Shown in pieces: positions 1 through 8,771 of a DNA stretch of 64,000 nucleotides (the first letter of the stretch is position 1; each line of letters begins with the position of its first letter). The notes under the pieces were generated by a model, which was given only the letters and a program-made list of their open reading frames with translations, did not search any database and was not told the origin of the DNA. The translations under genes were made by a program, and so were the position numbers. Source of the stretch: Pseudomonas deceptionensis (GTDB lineage Bacteria; Pseudomonadota; Gammaproteobacteria; Pseudomonadales; Pseudomonadaceae); the NCBI RefSeq assembly GCF_900106095.1, contig NZ_FNUD01000002.1, forward strand, positions 682,001-746,000. Direction: 5' to 3'.

Positions 1-42
1 TCACAGATCCTTGTTGATCTTGGGGCTTATAGAGAATGAGAG
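1..42 (-). promoter_or_regulatory. Intergenic tail with ribosome-binding site for a gene just outside the window
   Basis: Read on the minus strand this stretch ends in AAGGATCTGTGA, with AAGGA at 8-12, seven bases from the window edge. That spacing fits a Shine-Dalgarno sequence for a minus-strand start codon lying just off the left end. In pseudomonads grxC is normally followed by secB, so secB is the expected gene, but none of its coding sequence is visible here. Confidence 0.4.
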
Positions 43-297
43 TCAGACGTTCAGCAGCGCATCCAATTTACCTGCGCGTTCCAAAGCAAACAGGTCATCG
101 CACCCGCCAACATGGGTTTCGCCAATCCAGACTTGCGGGACCGACGTACGACCTGCCTTTTGAGCCATCTCGGCCCGTACCTGTGGCTTGCCGTCGACCT
201 TGATTTCTTCGAAGGCAACGCCCTTTTTCTCAAGCAGAGCCTTGGCTCGCATGCAGTAGGGGCAGTAGTCGCTGGAGTAAACGATGACCTTGGACAT
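43..297 (-). CDS. grxC: Glutaredoxin 3
   Basis: This 84-residue cytoplasmic thiol-disulfide oxidoreductase uses glutathione to reduce protein disulfides and mixed disulfides. The dithiol active site CPYC is at residues 12-15, after the first beta strand. The TSVPQVWIG segment with the cis-proline and the GGCDDL glutathione-binding segment follow in the usual order. Length matches the GrxC family. It lies three bases downstream of the rhodanese-like gene on the same strand, so the two are almost certainly cotranscribed, with secB expected next. Confidence 0.95.
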   Translation of the reverse strand: MSKVIVYSSDYCPYCMRAKALLEKKGVAFEEIKVDGKPQVRAEMAQKAGRTSVPQVWIGETHVGGCDDLFALERAGKLDALLNV

Positions 298-300
298 AAC

Positions 301-714
301 TTACTTCACCACTGGCAGGTTGTCTGCGCGCCAGCTGGAGATGCCGCCAGACAGCTTGGCTGCGTTGTGACCTGCCTTGAGCAGCTCGCGGGCATGGGAG
401 CCCGAATGCTGGCCTTGAGCGTCAACCAGAATAATGGTTTTGCCCTTGTGCTTGTCCAGCTCGGCAATGCGCGCCATCAGCTTGTCTTGCGGGATGTTCA
501 GTGCACCCACGATGTGGCCGGCAGCAAAGTCCTTGGCCGGGCGAATATCAATCACCACACCTTCGTCGCGGTTGACCAGGCCGGTCAGTTCGCCCGTGCT
601 GATGCTGCGACCGCCACGGCTTATTTCGTGGGTGATCAACAACGCCAGCAGGATGACAAACGCGCCTACAAGCAGGTAGTGAGAAGTCGCAAATGCAATC
701 AGGTGCTCAACCAT
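301..714 (-). CDS. Membrane-anchored rhodanese-like protein (YibN type)
   Basis: The protein has 137 residues. The start at 714 gives a typical N-terminal membrane anchor (about residues 12-28); the reading frame is open further upstream but that part looks non-coding. A single rhodanese domain spans about residues 37-135, with the conserved VVIDIRPAKDFAAGHI strand and a C-terminal GGISSWRADNLP. At the position of the catalytic cysteine loop (C-x-x-G-x-R-S) the sequence is D98-A-Q-G-Q-H-S, so the sulfur-carrying cysteine is replaced by aspartate. It is therefore probably not a sulfurtransferase but a binding or scaffold module. It precedes grxC in a yibN-grxC(-secB) operon. Confidence 0.85.
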   Translation of the reverse strand: MVEHLIAFATSHYLLVGAFVILLALLITHEISRGGRSISTGELTGLVNRDEGVVIDIRPAKDFAAGHIVGALNIPQDKLMARIAELDKHKGKTIILVDAQGQHSGSHARELLKAGHNAAKLSGGISSWRADNLPVVK

Positions 715-850
715 CAGAAGGTTCCAGGGTCGTAAAATGTGGGCCAGTATACACAGCCGCCTTGGTCGGCCAAACCCCGCCCGGCGGTGACGCCACATGA
801 ACTTCGCTTTAAACTGCGCGTCCTCATTAAACCAGCCGCGAGTGGGATCT

Positions 851-2386
851 ATGACTACCACGCCTAAACCTTTGGTCCTGATCATCCTGGATGGCTTCGG
901 TCACAGTGAAAGCCACGAATACAACGCCGTCTACTCGGCCAAGAAACCGGTGCTCGATCGTCTTTGCGCGAGCATGCCAAACGGCCTGATCTCAGGCTCG
1001 GGCATGGACGTCGGTCTGCCTGACGGCCAGATGGGCAACTCCGAGGTCGGCCACATGAACCTTGGTGCCGGCCGCGTGGTGTATCAGGATTTCACCCGCG
1101 TCACCAAGTCGATCCGCGATGGCGAGTTCTTCGAGAACCCGACCATTTGTGCCGCTGTCGACAAGGCGGTGAGTGCAGGCAAGGCCGTGCATATCCTGGG
1201 CCTGCTGTCAGACGGCGGTGTTCACAGCCACCAGGACCACCTGATCGCGATGGCAGAGCTGGCATTCAAACGCGGCGCGGAAAAAATCTACCTGCACGCC
1301 TTCCTGGATGGCCGCGATACTCCGCCCAAAAGCGCGGCATCCTCTATTGAGCTGCTGGACGAAGCGTTCAAAGACCTCGGCAAAGGCCGTATCGCCAGCC
1401 TGATTGGTCGCTACTTCGCCATGGACCGCGACAACCGCTGGGACCGTGTGGAGCAAGCCTACAACCTGATCGTCGACGGCAAGGGCCAGTTCAACGCAGC
1501 CACCGCCCAAGAGGGTCTGGACGCCGCTTACGCCCGCGGTGAAAGCGACGAGTTCGTCAAAGCCACCACTATCGGCGAGCCGGTCAAGGTTGAAGACGGC
1601 GACGCCGTGGTCTTCATGAACTTCCGTGCCGACCGTGCCCGCGAGCTGACCCGCGTGTTCGTTGAAGACGACTTCAACGCATTCGAACGTGCCCGCCAGC
1701 CAAAACTGGCCGGTTTTGTGATGCTGACCCAATACGCTGCCAGCATCCCGGCACCCAGCGCATTTGCGCCCGGCAGCCTGGAGAACGTGCTCGGCGACTA
1801 CCTCGCCAAAAACGGCAAAACCCAGCTGCGCATCGCCGAGACCGAGAAATACGCCCACGTGACCTTCTTCTTCTCGGGCGGACGCGAAGAACCGTTCCCG
1901 GGTGAAGAGCGGATCCTGGTGCCCTCGCCGAAAGTCGCCACCTACGACCTGCAGCCTGAAATGAGCGCCCCCGAAGTCACCGACCACATCGTCGATGCCA
2001 TCGAAAACCAGCGTTATGACGTGATTGTGGTCAACTACGCCAACGGCGACATGGTCGGCCACAGCGGCGTATTCGACGCTGCGGTCAAAGCGGTTGAATG
2101 CCTGGACGCTTGCGTGGGTCGTATTGTTCAAGCGCTGGATAAAGTCGGCGGCGAAGCCCTGATCACGGCCGACCACGGCAACGTTGAGCAGATGTCCGAT
2201 GACGCCACCGGCCAGGCCCACACCGCACACACGTGCGAGCCTGTACCGTTCATTTATGTCGGCAAGCGTGCACTCAAGGTTCGCGAAGGCGGCGTGCTGG
2301 CCGACGTGGCGCCAACCATGCTCAAACTGCTGGGCCTGCCACAGCCTGAAGAAATGACCGGCAAGAGCATTCTGGTCGACGCTTAA
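851..2386 (+). CDS. gpmI: 2,3-bisphosphoglycerate-independent phosphoglycerate mutase
   Basis: A 511-residue cytoplasmic enzyme that interconverts 3- and 2-phosphoglycerate in glycolysis and gluconeogenesis, using two Mn ions and a phosphoserine intermediate. The N-terminal metal motif LIILDGFG is followed by [17 protein letters not shown] with the nucleophile at Ser64. The C-terminal metal-binding segments [12 protein letters not shown] and [11 protein letters not shown] are intact. Length equals the family norm (about 510). The ATG at 851 is chosen because it gives the standard [15 protein letters not shown] start; an earlier in-frame ATG at 797 would add non-conserved residues. It heads the gpmI-envC-ctpA-yibQ cluster but is separated from envC by a REP pair. 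Confidence 0.96.
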   Translation: MTTTPKPLVLIILDGFGHSESHEYNAVYSAKKPVLDRLCASMPNGLISGSGMDVGLPDGQMGNSEVGHMNLGAGRVVYQDFTRVTKSIRDGEFFENPTICAAVDKAVSAGKAVHILGLLSDGGVHSHQDHLIAMAELAFKRGAEKIYLHAFLDGRDTPPKSAASSIELLDEAFKDLGKGRIASLIGRYFAMDRDNRWDRVEQAYNLIVDGKGQFNAATAQEGLDAAYARGESDEFVKATTIGEPVKVEDGDAVVFMNFRADRARELTRVFVEDDFNAFERARQPKLAGFVMLTQYAASIPAPSAFAPGSLENVLGDYLAKNGKTQLRIAETEKYAHVTFFFSGGREEPFPGEERILVPSPKVATYDLQPEMSAPEVTDHIVDAIENQRYDVIVVNYANGDMVGHSGVFDAAVKAVECLDACVGRIVQALDKVGGEALITADHGNVEQMSDDATGQAHTAHTCEPVPFIYVGKRALKVREGGVLADVAPTMLKLLGLPQPEEMTGKSILVDA

Positions 2387-2396
2387 AGTAAAACCT

Positions 2397-2494
2397 GTGG
2401 GAGCGAGCCTGCTCGCGAAGGTCTCAAGCGCACCGCGATGATCCAATCAACATGCGCTATCGTTAACGACATTCGCGAGCGGGCTCGCTCCCAC
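2397..2494. repeat. Paired REP element, family 1
   Basis: GTGGGAGCGAGCCTGCTCGC at 2397-2416 faces its inverted copy, ending GCTCGCTCCCAC, at 2472-2494, with 52 bases of spacer. It lies between gpmI and envC. The same palindrome recurs at 6027, 38510, 47782 and 53866. Confidence 0.9.
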
Positions 2495-2595
2495 GGGGGC
2501 TGACCGATCCATGACAATTTCACCTTCATCCATTTCTTATAGGTGACGAGGCCGGGCATACTAGGCCGTCCCGTTCCCCAGGTGTCGCCCGCCCC

Positions 2596-3882
2596 ATGCT
2601 TCGCGCCCTTATAGCCCTGACCCTCGCATGCCTGCTCCAACCGGCGTTTGCCGACGAGCGCGCGCAAACCCAACAGCAGCTGGATGCTACGCGCCAGGAT
2701 ATCGGCGAGCTGAAAAAGCTCCTCGGCAAGCTCCAGGAAGAAAAATCCGGCGTGCAGAAAGACCTGCGCGGTACCGAAACCGAAATCGGCAAACTGGAGA
2801 AGCAGGTAGAAACCCTGCAACAAGAACTAAAAAAGAGTGAAGGCGAGCTGCTGCGCCTAGATAGCGAGAAAAAAAATCTCCACAGCGCAAAAATTGAACA
2901 GCAACGCCTGATCGCCATTCAGGCCCGTGCCGCCTATCAGGGCGGGCGTCAGGAATACCTGAAGATGCTGCTCAACCAGCAAAACCCCGAGAAGTTCGCC
3001 CGAACCCTCACCTATTACGATTACCTGAGCCAGGCCCGCCTGGCACAGCTCAAGGGTTTCAATGAGACCCTGCGCCAACTGGCCAATGTCGAAGCGGACA
3101 TCAACCTGCAACAGGCTCAGTTGCTGACTCAAAAAAGCAGCCTGGACACCCAGCGCGCTGAACTCGACAAAGTACGTGCGGAGCGCCAGCAAGTACTGGC
3201 CAAGCTCAATACCGACGTAAAGGATCGCGATCAAAAGCTGCAAGCTCGTGAGCAGGATCAGGCTGATCTGGCTAAAGTCCTCAAGACCATTGAAGAAACC
3301 CTGGCACGCCAAGCCCGCGAAGCCGAACAGGCGCGCCAAAAAGCCCTGATCGCTCAGCAGGAAGCCGAGAAAAAACGCCAGCGCGAGGCTGAAGCGGTTG
3401 CCACCGACGCCCCCCGCAAAGCTGTCAAATCAACGCCGGGCCCACTGGTCTCCAGTGCCGGTGCTTCGTACGGCGGCGTTTTTTCTCAGGCCCGGGGCAA
3501 ACTTCCATGGCCAGTTGATGGTCGACTGCTGGCACGCTTCGGTGAAACCCGTGGCGATGATTCGCGCACCAAGTGGGACGGCGTGATGATCAGCGCCGCC
3601 GCCGGCAGCCAGGTACACGCCGTTCACGGTGGCCGCGTGGTGTTTGCCGACTGGCTGCGCGGCGCAGGTCAGCTTGTGATCCTGGATCACGGCAATGGTT
3701 ACTTAAGCCTGTATGGCCACAACCAGACGTTGCTCAAGTCTGCCGGAGACATCGTTAAGGCCGGCGAGGTGATTTCCACCGTGGGCAACAGCGGTGGGCA
3801 AGCCACACCAGCACTGTATTTCGCTATTCGTCAGCAGGGCCGCCCGAGCGACCCTGCACAATGGTGTCGCACTCAGGGATGA
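2596..3882 (+). CDS. envC: Murein hydrolase activator EnvC
   Basis: A 428-residue periplasmic protein with a signal peptide (to about residue 19, LQPAFA-DE). A long coiled coil (about 20-270, rich in Gln, Glu, Lys and Arg) is followed by a C-terminal LytM/M23-like domain (about 305-425). The LytM domain lacks several zinc-binding residues of active M23 peptidases: RTKWDGVMI stands where active enzymes carry H-x3-D, and LYFAIR replaces H-x-H. This is what E. coli EnvC shows, so the protein is inferred to activate AmiA/AmiB-type amidases at the division septum. It lies upstream of ctpA (35-base gap) and yibQ. Confidence 0.92.
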   Translation: MLRALIALTLACLLQPAFADERAQTQQQLDATRQDIGELKKLLGKLQEEKSGVQKDLRGTETEIGKLEKQVETLQQELKKSEGELLRLDSEKKNLHSAKIEQQRLIAIQARAAYQGGRQEYLKMLLNQQNPEKFARTLTYYDYLSQARLAQLKGFNETLRQLANVEADINLQQAQLLTQKSSLDTQRAELDKVRAERQQVLAKLNTDVKDRDQKLQAREQDQADLAKVLKTIEETLARQAREAEQARQKALIAQQEAEKKRQREAEAVATDAPRKAVKSTPGPLVSSAGASYGGVFSQARGKLPWPVDGRLLARFGETRGDDSRTKWDGVMISAAAGSQVHAVHGGRVVFADWLRGAGQLVILDHGNGYLSLYGHNQTLLKSAGDIVKAGEVISTVGNSGGQATPALYFAIRQQGRPSDPAQWCRTQG

Positions 3883-3917
3883 GTCCATCACCTTTAATAC
3901 GTAGGAGTTCGCTCAAC

Positions 3918-5234
3918 ATGCCGCATTTGCCCCGCCTCAACTCGCTGGCCCTGACGATCGCCCTGGTGATCGGCTCGCCGATGGCATTTGCTGCCGAGCC
4001 GGCCATTGCGCCGGCAGGTGCTGCTTCCAGTGCAAAAGCACCGCTGCCACTGGAAGAACTGCGCACATTTGCCGAGGTCATGGACCGGATCAAGGCCGCG
4101 TATGTTGAACCCGTGGACGACAAAACCCTGCTGGAGAATGCCATCAAAGGCATGCTCAGCAACCTCGACCCGCACTCTGCCTATCTGGGCCCCGAAGATT
4201 TTGCCGAGCTGCAAGAAAGCACCAGCGGCGAGTTTGGCGGGCTGGGCATCGAAGTCGGCGCCGAAGACGGCAATATCAAGATCGTCTCACCGATCGACGA
4301 CACCCCTGCCAGCAAGGCCGGGATTCAGGCTGGCGACTTCATCGTCAAGATCAACGGGCAGCCCACCCGCGGCCTGAGCATGACCGAAGCCGTGGACAAA
4401 ATGCGCGGCAAGATCGGCCAGAAAATCACCCTGACCCTGGTGCGCAATGGCGGCACGCCGTTTGACGTGACCCTGACCCGCGCCAACATCCAGGTCAAAA
4501 GCGTCAAGGCCCAGCTGCTTGAAGACGGTTACGGCTACATCCGTATCACTCAGTTCCAGGTCAAGACCGGCGAAGAAGTGGCCGCCGCGCTGTCCAAACT
4601 GCGCAGAGAAAACGGCAACAAAAGGCTCAAGGGCATCATCCTCGACCTGCGTAACAACCCGGGTGGCGTGCTGCAATCGGCGGTTGAAGTGGTCGATCAC
4701 TTCATCACCAAAGGCCTGATCGTCTACACCAAGGGCCGCATCGCCAACTCGGAGCTGCGCTTCTCGGCCACCGGCAAGGACCTGAGCGAAGGCGTTCCAT
4801 TGGTCGTGCTGATCAACGGCGGCAGTGCTTCGGCGTCAGAAATCGTCGCCGGTGCCTTGCAGGATCAAAAACGCGGCGTCGTGATGGGCACCACCAGCTT
4901 CGGTAAAGGCTCGGTGCAAACCGTGCTGCCACTGAACAATGACCGTGCGCTGAAAATCACCACTGCGCTGTACTTCACCCCGAACGGGCGCTCGATTCAG
5001 GCCCAGGGCATCGTGCCGGACATCGAAGTCAACCGCGCCAAGATCACCCGCGAGCAAGACACCGAGTACTACAAAGAGGCCGACCTGCAAGGTCACCTTG
5101 GCAATGGCAACGGCGGTGCCGACAAACCGACCGGCTCCAACCCCAAAGCCAAACCGATGCCTCAGGACGATGACTTCCAGCTGAGCCAGGCCCTGAGCCT
5201 GCTCAAAGGCCTGAGCATTACGCGCGGTAACTGA
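3918..5234 (+). CDS. ctpA: Carboxyl-terminal processing protease, S41 family
   Basis: A 438-residue periplasmic serine protease that trims C-terminal tails. A signal peptide ends near MAFA-AE. A PDZ domain (about residues 100-180, with the GLGIEVG carboxylate-binding strand) precedes the S41 core. The Ser-Lys dyad is visible: Ser305 within GGSASASEI and Lys330 in FGKGSVQ, 25 residues apart as in Tsp/Prc. The start at 3918 follows TAGGAG at 3902-3907; an in-frame ATG at 3861 overlaps envC and lacks signal features. In Pseudomonas, CtpA degrades cell-wall hydrolases, which fits its neighbour EnvC. Confidence 0.93.
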   Translation: MPHLPRLNSLALTIALVIGSPMAFAAEPAIAPAGAASSAKAPLPLEELRTFAEVMDRIKAAYVEPVDDKTLLENAIKGMLSNLDPHSAYLGPEDFAELQESTSGEFGGLGIEVGAEDGNIKIVSPIDDTPASKAGIQAGDFIVKINGQPTRGLSMTEAVDKMRGKIGQKITLTLVRNGGTPFDVTLTRANIQVKSVKAQLLEDGYGYIRITQFQVKTGEEVAAALSKLRRENGNKRLKGIILDLRNNPGGVLQSAVEVVDHFITKGLIVYTKGRIANSELRFSATGKDLSEGVPLVVLINGGSASASEIVAGALQDQKRGVVMGTTSFGKGSVQTVLPLNNDRALKITTALYFTPNGRSIQAQGIVPDIEVNRAKITREQDTEYYKEADLQGHLGNGNGGADKPTGSNPKAKPMPQDDDFQLSQALSLLKGLSITRGN

Positions 5235-5235
5235 A

Positions 5236-6006
5236 GTGCGCTTTACTCTGGCTTTGGCCCTGCTCTGCTGCCTGACCGGTGCCGCCCATGCGGCGCCGGC
5301 TACACCTCACAAGGCTTACCTGAGCCTGATCATCGATGACCTTGGGCAAAACCTGCCACGCGACCGTCGCGTGCTGGCCTTGCCCGGGCCGGTGACCGCC
5401 GCCGTGATGCCAGACACCCCCCACGCCGCCGAGTTTGCCCGTGAAGCCCACAAGGCCGGCAAGATCGTCATCTTGCACATGCCTATGGACCCGGCCACCG
5501 GGCCGTTTGCCTGGCACCCCGGCTTGCCCATGGACGAGCTCGAAAAACGCCTGGATGCGGCGTTCAAGGCCGTGCCTTACACCAGCGGCATCAACAACCA
5601 CATGGGCAGCCGCATGACCTCCCAGCAGCCGGCCATGGCCTGGTTGATGGGCAACTTGCAGCAGCGCCATAAATTCTTCGTCGACAGCCGTACAAGCGCA
5701 CAAACCGTCGCCGCTGCCGAGGCGCAGAAGATCGGCCTGGCCAGTGTTTCACGGGATGTGTTTCTCGACGACGTGCGCACCGAGCAGGCGATTACCACGC
5801 AACTCGAAACCGCGATCAAACTGGCCCATAAGCAAGGCTCGGCGGTGATGATCGGCCACCCGTACCCACAAACGCTGGCCGTGCTTGAACGCGAGCTGCC
5901 CAAGCTGAAAGCCCAGGGCATTGAATGGATTGATATCAAACAGATGATCGGCGTGCGCAGCAACAAGGCCATGGCCGGGCACGGGAAGGATGGGGTTTAT
6001 CGCTAG
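5236..6006 (+). CDS. Divergent polysaccharide deacetylase family protein (YibQ-like)
   Basis: The protein has 256 residues, a signal peptide cleaved near AAHA-AP, and a NodB-like fold of the divergent polysaccharide deacetylase family (DUF610). Visible landmarks are LIIDDLGQN (first metal Asp region), HMPMDP, NNHMGSRMT and FVDSRTSA. The start is GTG at 5236, one base after the ctpA stop, so translation is probably coupled. Its periplasmic location and link with envC/ctpA suggest a role at the cell wall, but its substrate is unknown. Confidence 0.88.
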   Translation: MRFTLALALLCCLTGAAHAAPATPHKAYLSLIIDDLGQNLPRDRRVLALPGPVTAAVMPDTPHAAEFAREAHKAGKIVILHMPMDPATGPFAWHPGLPMDELEKRLDAAFKAVPYTSGINNHMGSRMTSQQPAMAWLMGNLQQRHKFFVDSRTSAQTVAAAEAQKIGLASVSRDVFLDDVRTEQAITTQLETAIKLAHKQGSAVMIGHPYPQTLAVLERELPKLKAQGIEWIDIKQMIGVRSNKAMAGHGKDGVYR

Positions 6007-6026
6007 CACTTACGGGCTCGGCTCTT

Positions 6027-6112
6027 GTGGGAGCGAGCCTGCATCGCGATGCAGGCGGCGAGGCCTATCAGGCAAACCACGGTAATGCCTTCGCGAGCAG
6101 GCTCGCTCCCAC
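6027..6112. repeat. Paired REP element, family 1
   Basis: GTGGGAGCGAGCCTGC at 6027-6042 faces an inverted copy ending GCTCGCTCCCAC at 6090-6112. It sits between the convergent ends of the yibQ-like gene and the solute-binding protein gene. The left arm is degenerate after the first 16 bases (CATCGCGATG instead of TCGCGAA). Confidence 0.85.
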
Positions 6113-6127
6113 ATCCGCGTATTGTGG

Positions 6128-6883
6128 TTAGAGATATTTGGCGCGAATCTTATCGACCACGCCTTCAGCCTTTAACTGATCCAGCGCTATTTGCAACTTG
6201 TTCACCACCTCATCCGGCACGTCTTTATTCAACGCCAAATACAATTGGGCCTGATTAAAGCGCAGCACCGTCTTGAAGCCGGTTATCCCCACCTGACGCG
6301 CCAGGAACTGCCCCGCCGGAGCCCCGGTGGCCCACAGGTCGATTTGCCCGGCTTGCAGTTTTTTGGCGTTGTCCTGGTCGCGCAACACAATCACCGGCGC
6401 CAGCCCCTGCTTCTCCAGGGACAAGGCAATGGCATCGCCTTTATAAGCACCTACTCGGTACTGGCGGGCCTGCTCAAGCGAGGTCAGGGTAATCGGACTG
6501 TCCTCTCGGGCCAGCAACACCCAGTCATCCGGGCCAATCGGGCCGACCCACTTGAACAGTTTTTCACGCTCGGGCACGCGGGCAGTCACAAACACGCCGT
6601 ATCCGGGGTTTTCAAGGGCAAGGTGATAGATACGCTCCCAAGGGAAGCGCAAGGTCATGCTGTAAGAGATACCGGCACGTTTGAAGGTTTCACGCAGAAT
6701 ATCGACGGCGATGCCTTCAATATTTTCGTTTTGCGCAAAGTTTTTGCCGTTTTTCGCCATGTTGTACGGCGGGAAGTTTTCAGTCAGCAATACCATCGAA
6801 GAATGCGAGGCATCGGCCGCAAAAGCGGCACTCGCCAGCCACATCGTGGAACCGGCGAGAACAGGCAAAAAGCGTTTAAACAT
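6128..6883 (-). CDS. Periplasmic solute-binding protein, family 3-like
   Basis: A 251-residue secreted protein with a signal peptide ending ASAAFA-AD and a bacterial extracellular solute-binding type 3 (PBPb) fold: TENFPPYN near the mature N terminus, GIAVDILRETFKRAGI, then PWERIYHLALENPGYGVFVTAR. No permease or ATPase genes are adjacent, so it is an orphan receptor. Its ligand could be an amino acid or polar organic compound, and it could feed a transporter elsewhere. It follows hisF by 72 bases on the same strand, with a hairpin between them, so cotranscription with the his genes is possible but uncertain. Confidence 0.82.
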   Translation of the reverse strand: MFKRFLPVLAGSTMWLASAAFAADASHSSMVLLTENFPPYNMAKNGKNFAQNENIEGIAVDILRETFKRAGISYSMTLRFPWERIYHLALENPGYGVFVTARVPEREKLFKWVGPIGPDDWVLLAREDSPITLTSLEQARQYRVGAYKGDAIALSLEKQGLAPVIVLRDQDNAKKLQAGQIDLWATGAPAGQFLARQVGITGFKTVLRFNQAQLYLALNKDVPDEVVNKLQIALDQLKAEGVVDKIRAKYL

Positions 6884-6900
6884 GACAGGCGACCTAAATC

Positions 6901-6935
6901 CATGGCGTGCTCAAGAGTGCCGTGGGCACGCCATG
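6901..6935. repeat. Perfect 10-bp inverted repeat between hisF and the binding-protein gene
   Basis: CATGGCGTGC at 6901-6910 and GCACGCCATG at 6926-6935 form a 10-bp stem with a 15-base loop. No T-run follows on the minus strand, so it is not a standard intrinsic terminator. It may be an mRNA stabiliser or processing hairpin. Confidence 0.6.
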
Positions 6936-6955
6936 CTGTCCAGTAGCCTTTGGGT

Positions 6956-7726
6956 TTAGCGGACCACGATTCCACGCGCTGCCATGTACGCCTTGGCCTC
7001 TGGCACGGTGTACTCGCCAAAGTGGAAAATGCTCGCGGCCAGTACCGCACTGGCGTGACCTTCCAGAATGCCGTCGGCCAGATGCTGCAGGTTGCCAACG
7101 CCGCCCGAGGCGATCACCGGAATGCCCAGCGCATCGCTGATGGCACGGGTCACACCCAGGTCAAAGCCGTTTTTCATGCCGTCCTGATCCATGCTGGTCA
7201 GCAGAATTTCGCCGGCCCCCAGGCCTTCCATCTTCATGGCCCACTCGACAGCATCGAGCCCGGTAGGCTTGCGCCCACCGTGGGTGAAGATTTCCCAGCG
7301 CGGTGCCTCGCCCGGCAGTGAGACCTTTTTGGCATCAATCGCTACCACGATGCACTGCGAACCAAAATGCTGCGCCGCTTCGCCCACAAACTCCGGGTTA
7401 AACACCGCCGCAGTATTGATCGACACTTTGTCCGCACCGGCATTGAGCAGGTTGCGAATGTCCTGGATACAACGCACGCCGCCGCCCACGGTCAGCGGGA
7501 TAAACACCTGGCTGGCCATGCGCTCGACGGTATGCAACGTGGTATCGCGGCCATCGACGCTGGCGGTGATGTCGAGAAAGGTAATCTCGTCAGCACCCTG
7601 CTCGTCGTAACGACGGGCGATTTCGACCGGGTCGCCAGCATCGCGGATGTTCTCGAACTTGACGCCCTTTACAACCCGGCCGTTATCCACGTCCAGGCAA
7701 GGGATGATGCGTTTGGCCAGCGCCAT
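6956..7726 (-). CDS. hisF: Imidazole glycerol phosphate synthase, cyclase subunit
   Basis: A 256-residue (beta/alpha)8 enzyme. With HisH it converts PRFAR and ammonia to imidazole glycerol phosphate and AICAR. The N-terminal [17 protein letters not shown] holds catalytic Asp12, and the second catalytic Asp lies in TSMDQDG. Phosphate-binding VGGGVR and IASGGVGN loops are present. A GAGGAG ribosome-binding site lies just upstream of the ATG at 7726. It follows hisA by 10 bases and is the last his gene of the cluster. Confidence 0.97.
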   Translation of the reverse strand: MALAKRIIPCLDVDNGRVVKGVKFENIRDAGDPVEIARRYDEQGADEITFLDITASVDGRDTTLHTVERMASQVFIPLTVGGGVRCIQDIRNLLNAGADKVSINTAAVFNPEFVGEAAQHFGSQCIVVAIDAKKVSLPGEAPRWEIFTHGGRKPTGLDAVEWAMKMEGLGAGEILLTSMDQDGMKNGFDLGVTRAISDALGIPVIASGGVGNLQHLADGILEGHASAVLAASIFHFGEYTVPEAKAYMAARGIVVR

Positions 7727-7736
7727 GGGTTTCTCC

Positions 7737-8474
7737 TCAGGCCTTGTAGCTGTCGCAGAAGGCTTGCGCCTCGGCTACATCCAGCGTGCCTTCATAGATT
7801 GCACGGCCGGTGATGGCGCCCACGATGCCCGGAGCCTTGGCGTCCATCAGGGCCTTGATGTCACCCAGGTTGTGGATGCCGCCCGACGCGATCACCGGAA
7901 TGCGGGTAGCAGCGGCCAACGCGGCGGTGTAGCTCACGTTGCAGCCCTGCATCATGCCGTCTTTGGCGATGTCGGTATAAACGATGGCCGACACGCCGTC
8001 CGCTTCAAAACGCTTGGCCAGGTCGATGACCTGCACGGTGCTGACTTCAGCCCAGCCATCGGTGGCCACGAAGCCGTCTTTGGCGTCCATGCCGACAATG
8101 ATCTTGCCAGGGAACGCACGGCACGCCTCGGCCACGAACTCAGGGTTCTTCACCGCCTTGGTGCCCAGAATCACGTAGCTCACGCCTGCCTTGACGTAGT
8201 GCTCGATGGTTTCCAGCGAGCGAATGCCGCCGCCGATCTGGATCGGCAACTTCGGGTACAACCGTGCAATGGCCGTCACTACTTCACCGTTGACCGGCTG
8301 ACCTTCGAATGCACCGTTCAGGTCAACCAGGTGCAAACGGCGGCAACCGCCCTCTACCCATTTGGCGGCCATGGCCACCGGGTCATCGGAGAACACCGTG
8401 GAGTCTTCCATACGGCCCTGGCGCAGACGTACACAGGCACCGTCTTTAAGATCGATAGCGGGGATAATCAGCAT
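7737..8474 (-). CDS. hisA: ProFAR isomerase
   Basis: A 245-residue (beta/alpha)8 isomerase for the fourth step of histidine synthesis (ProFAR to PRFAR). The start [17 protein letters not shown] at 8474 places the catalytic Asp at residue 8; an in-frame start five codons upstream is less typical. The second catalytic Asp lies in [10 protein letters not shown], and phosphate loops GGGIRS and ASGGIHN are present. It lies 39 bases after the DUF2164 gene and 10 bases before hisF. Confidence 0.96.
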   Translation of the reverse strand: MLIIPAIDLKDGACVRLRQGRMEDSTVFSDDPVAMAAKWVEGGCRRLHLVDLNGAFEGQPVNGEVVTAIARLYPKLPIQIGGGIRSLETIEHYVKAGVSYVILGTKAVKNPEFVAEACRAFPGKIIVGMDAKDGFVATDGWAEVSTVQVIDLAKRFEADGVSAIVYTDIAKDGMMQGCNVSYTAALAAATRIPVIASGGIHNLGDIKALMDAKAPGIVGAITGRAIYEGTLDVAEAQAFCDSYKA

Positions 8475-8513
8475 CTGGCAAACCTTCAAATTCGGGAGTC
8501 TGAGACTCGGAAA

Positions 8514-8771
8514 TCAGTTCTTCTCGAGCGCCCACAGGTCGCTTTCGATGCTCTCGAACCTCTCTTTGAGGTGCGTTTGCACATCGAAAATCGCGCGATT
8601 GTAGTAATGCGGCGCGATTTCGCGGGTGAACAGCTCAAGGATTTCAGCCGCCTCGAACGAACCCAGGTCCAGTTCGAAGCGGTCTTCCATAAAGCGTTTG
8701 ATCTTGCTGTTGGCTTCGCTCTCTTGCTCGGGAGTGAGCGTGAGAATCGGCGGCTTCTTGCGAGGCGCCAT
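8514..8771 (-). CDS. DUF2164 family protein
   Basis: An 85-residue acidic protein without signal peptide or membrane segment. I assign it to DUF2164 from the pattern LTPEQ...I..F..DRFELDLGSFEAAEILELFTREIAPHYYNRAI. The start at 8771 overlaps the hisH stop by one base (TAATG), which points to translational coupling. It sits between hisH and hisA, inside the histidine operon, although no histidine step is missing that it could supply. Function unknown. Confidence 0.85.
   Translation of the reverse strand: MAPRKKPPILTLTPEQESEANSKIKRFMEDRFELDLGSFEAAEILELFTREIAPHYYNRAIFDVQTHLKERFESIESDLWALEKN

Noticed and set aside
1208..2446. 412-codon minus-strand frame opposite gpmI
   Set aside because: Shadow of gpmI; it starts inside a REP element.
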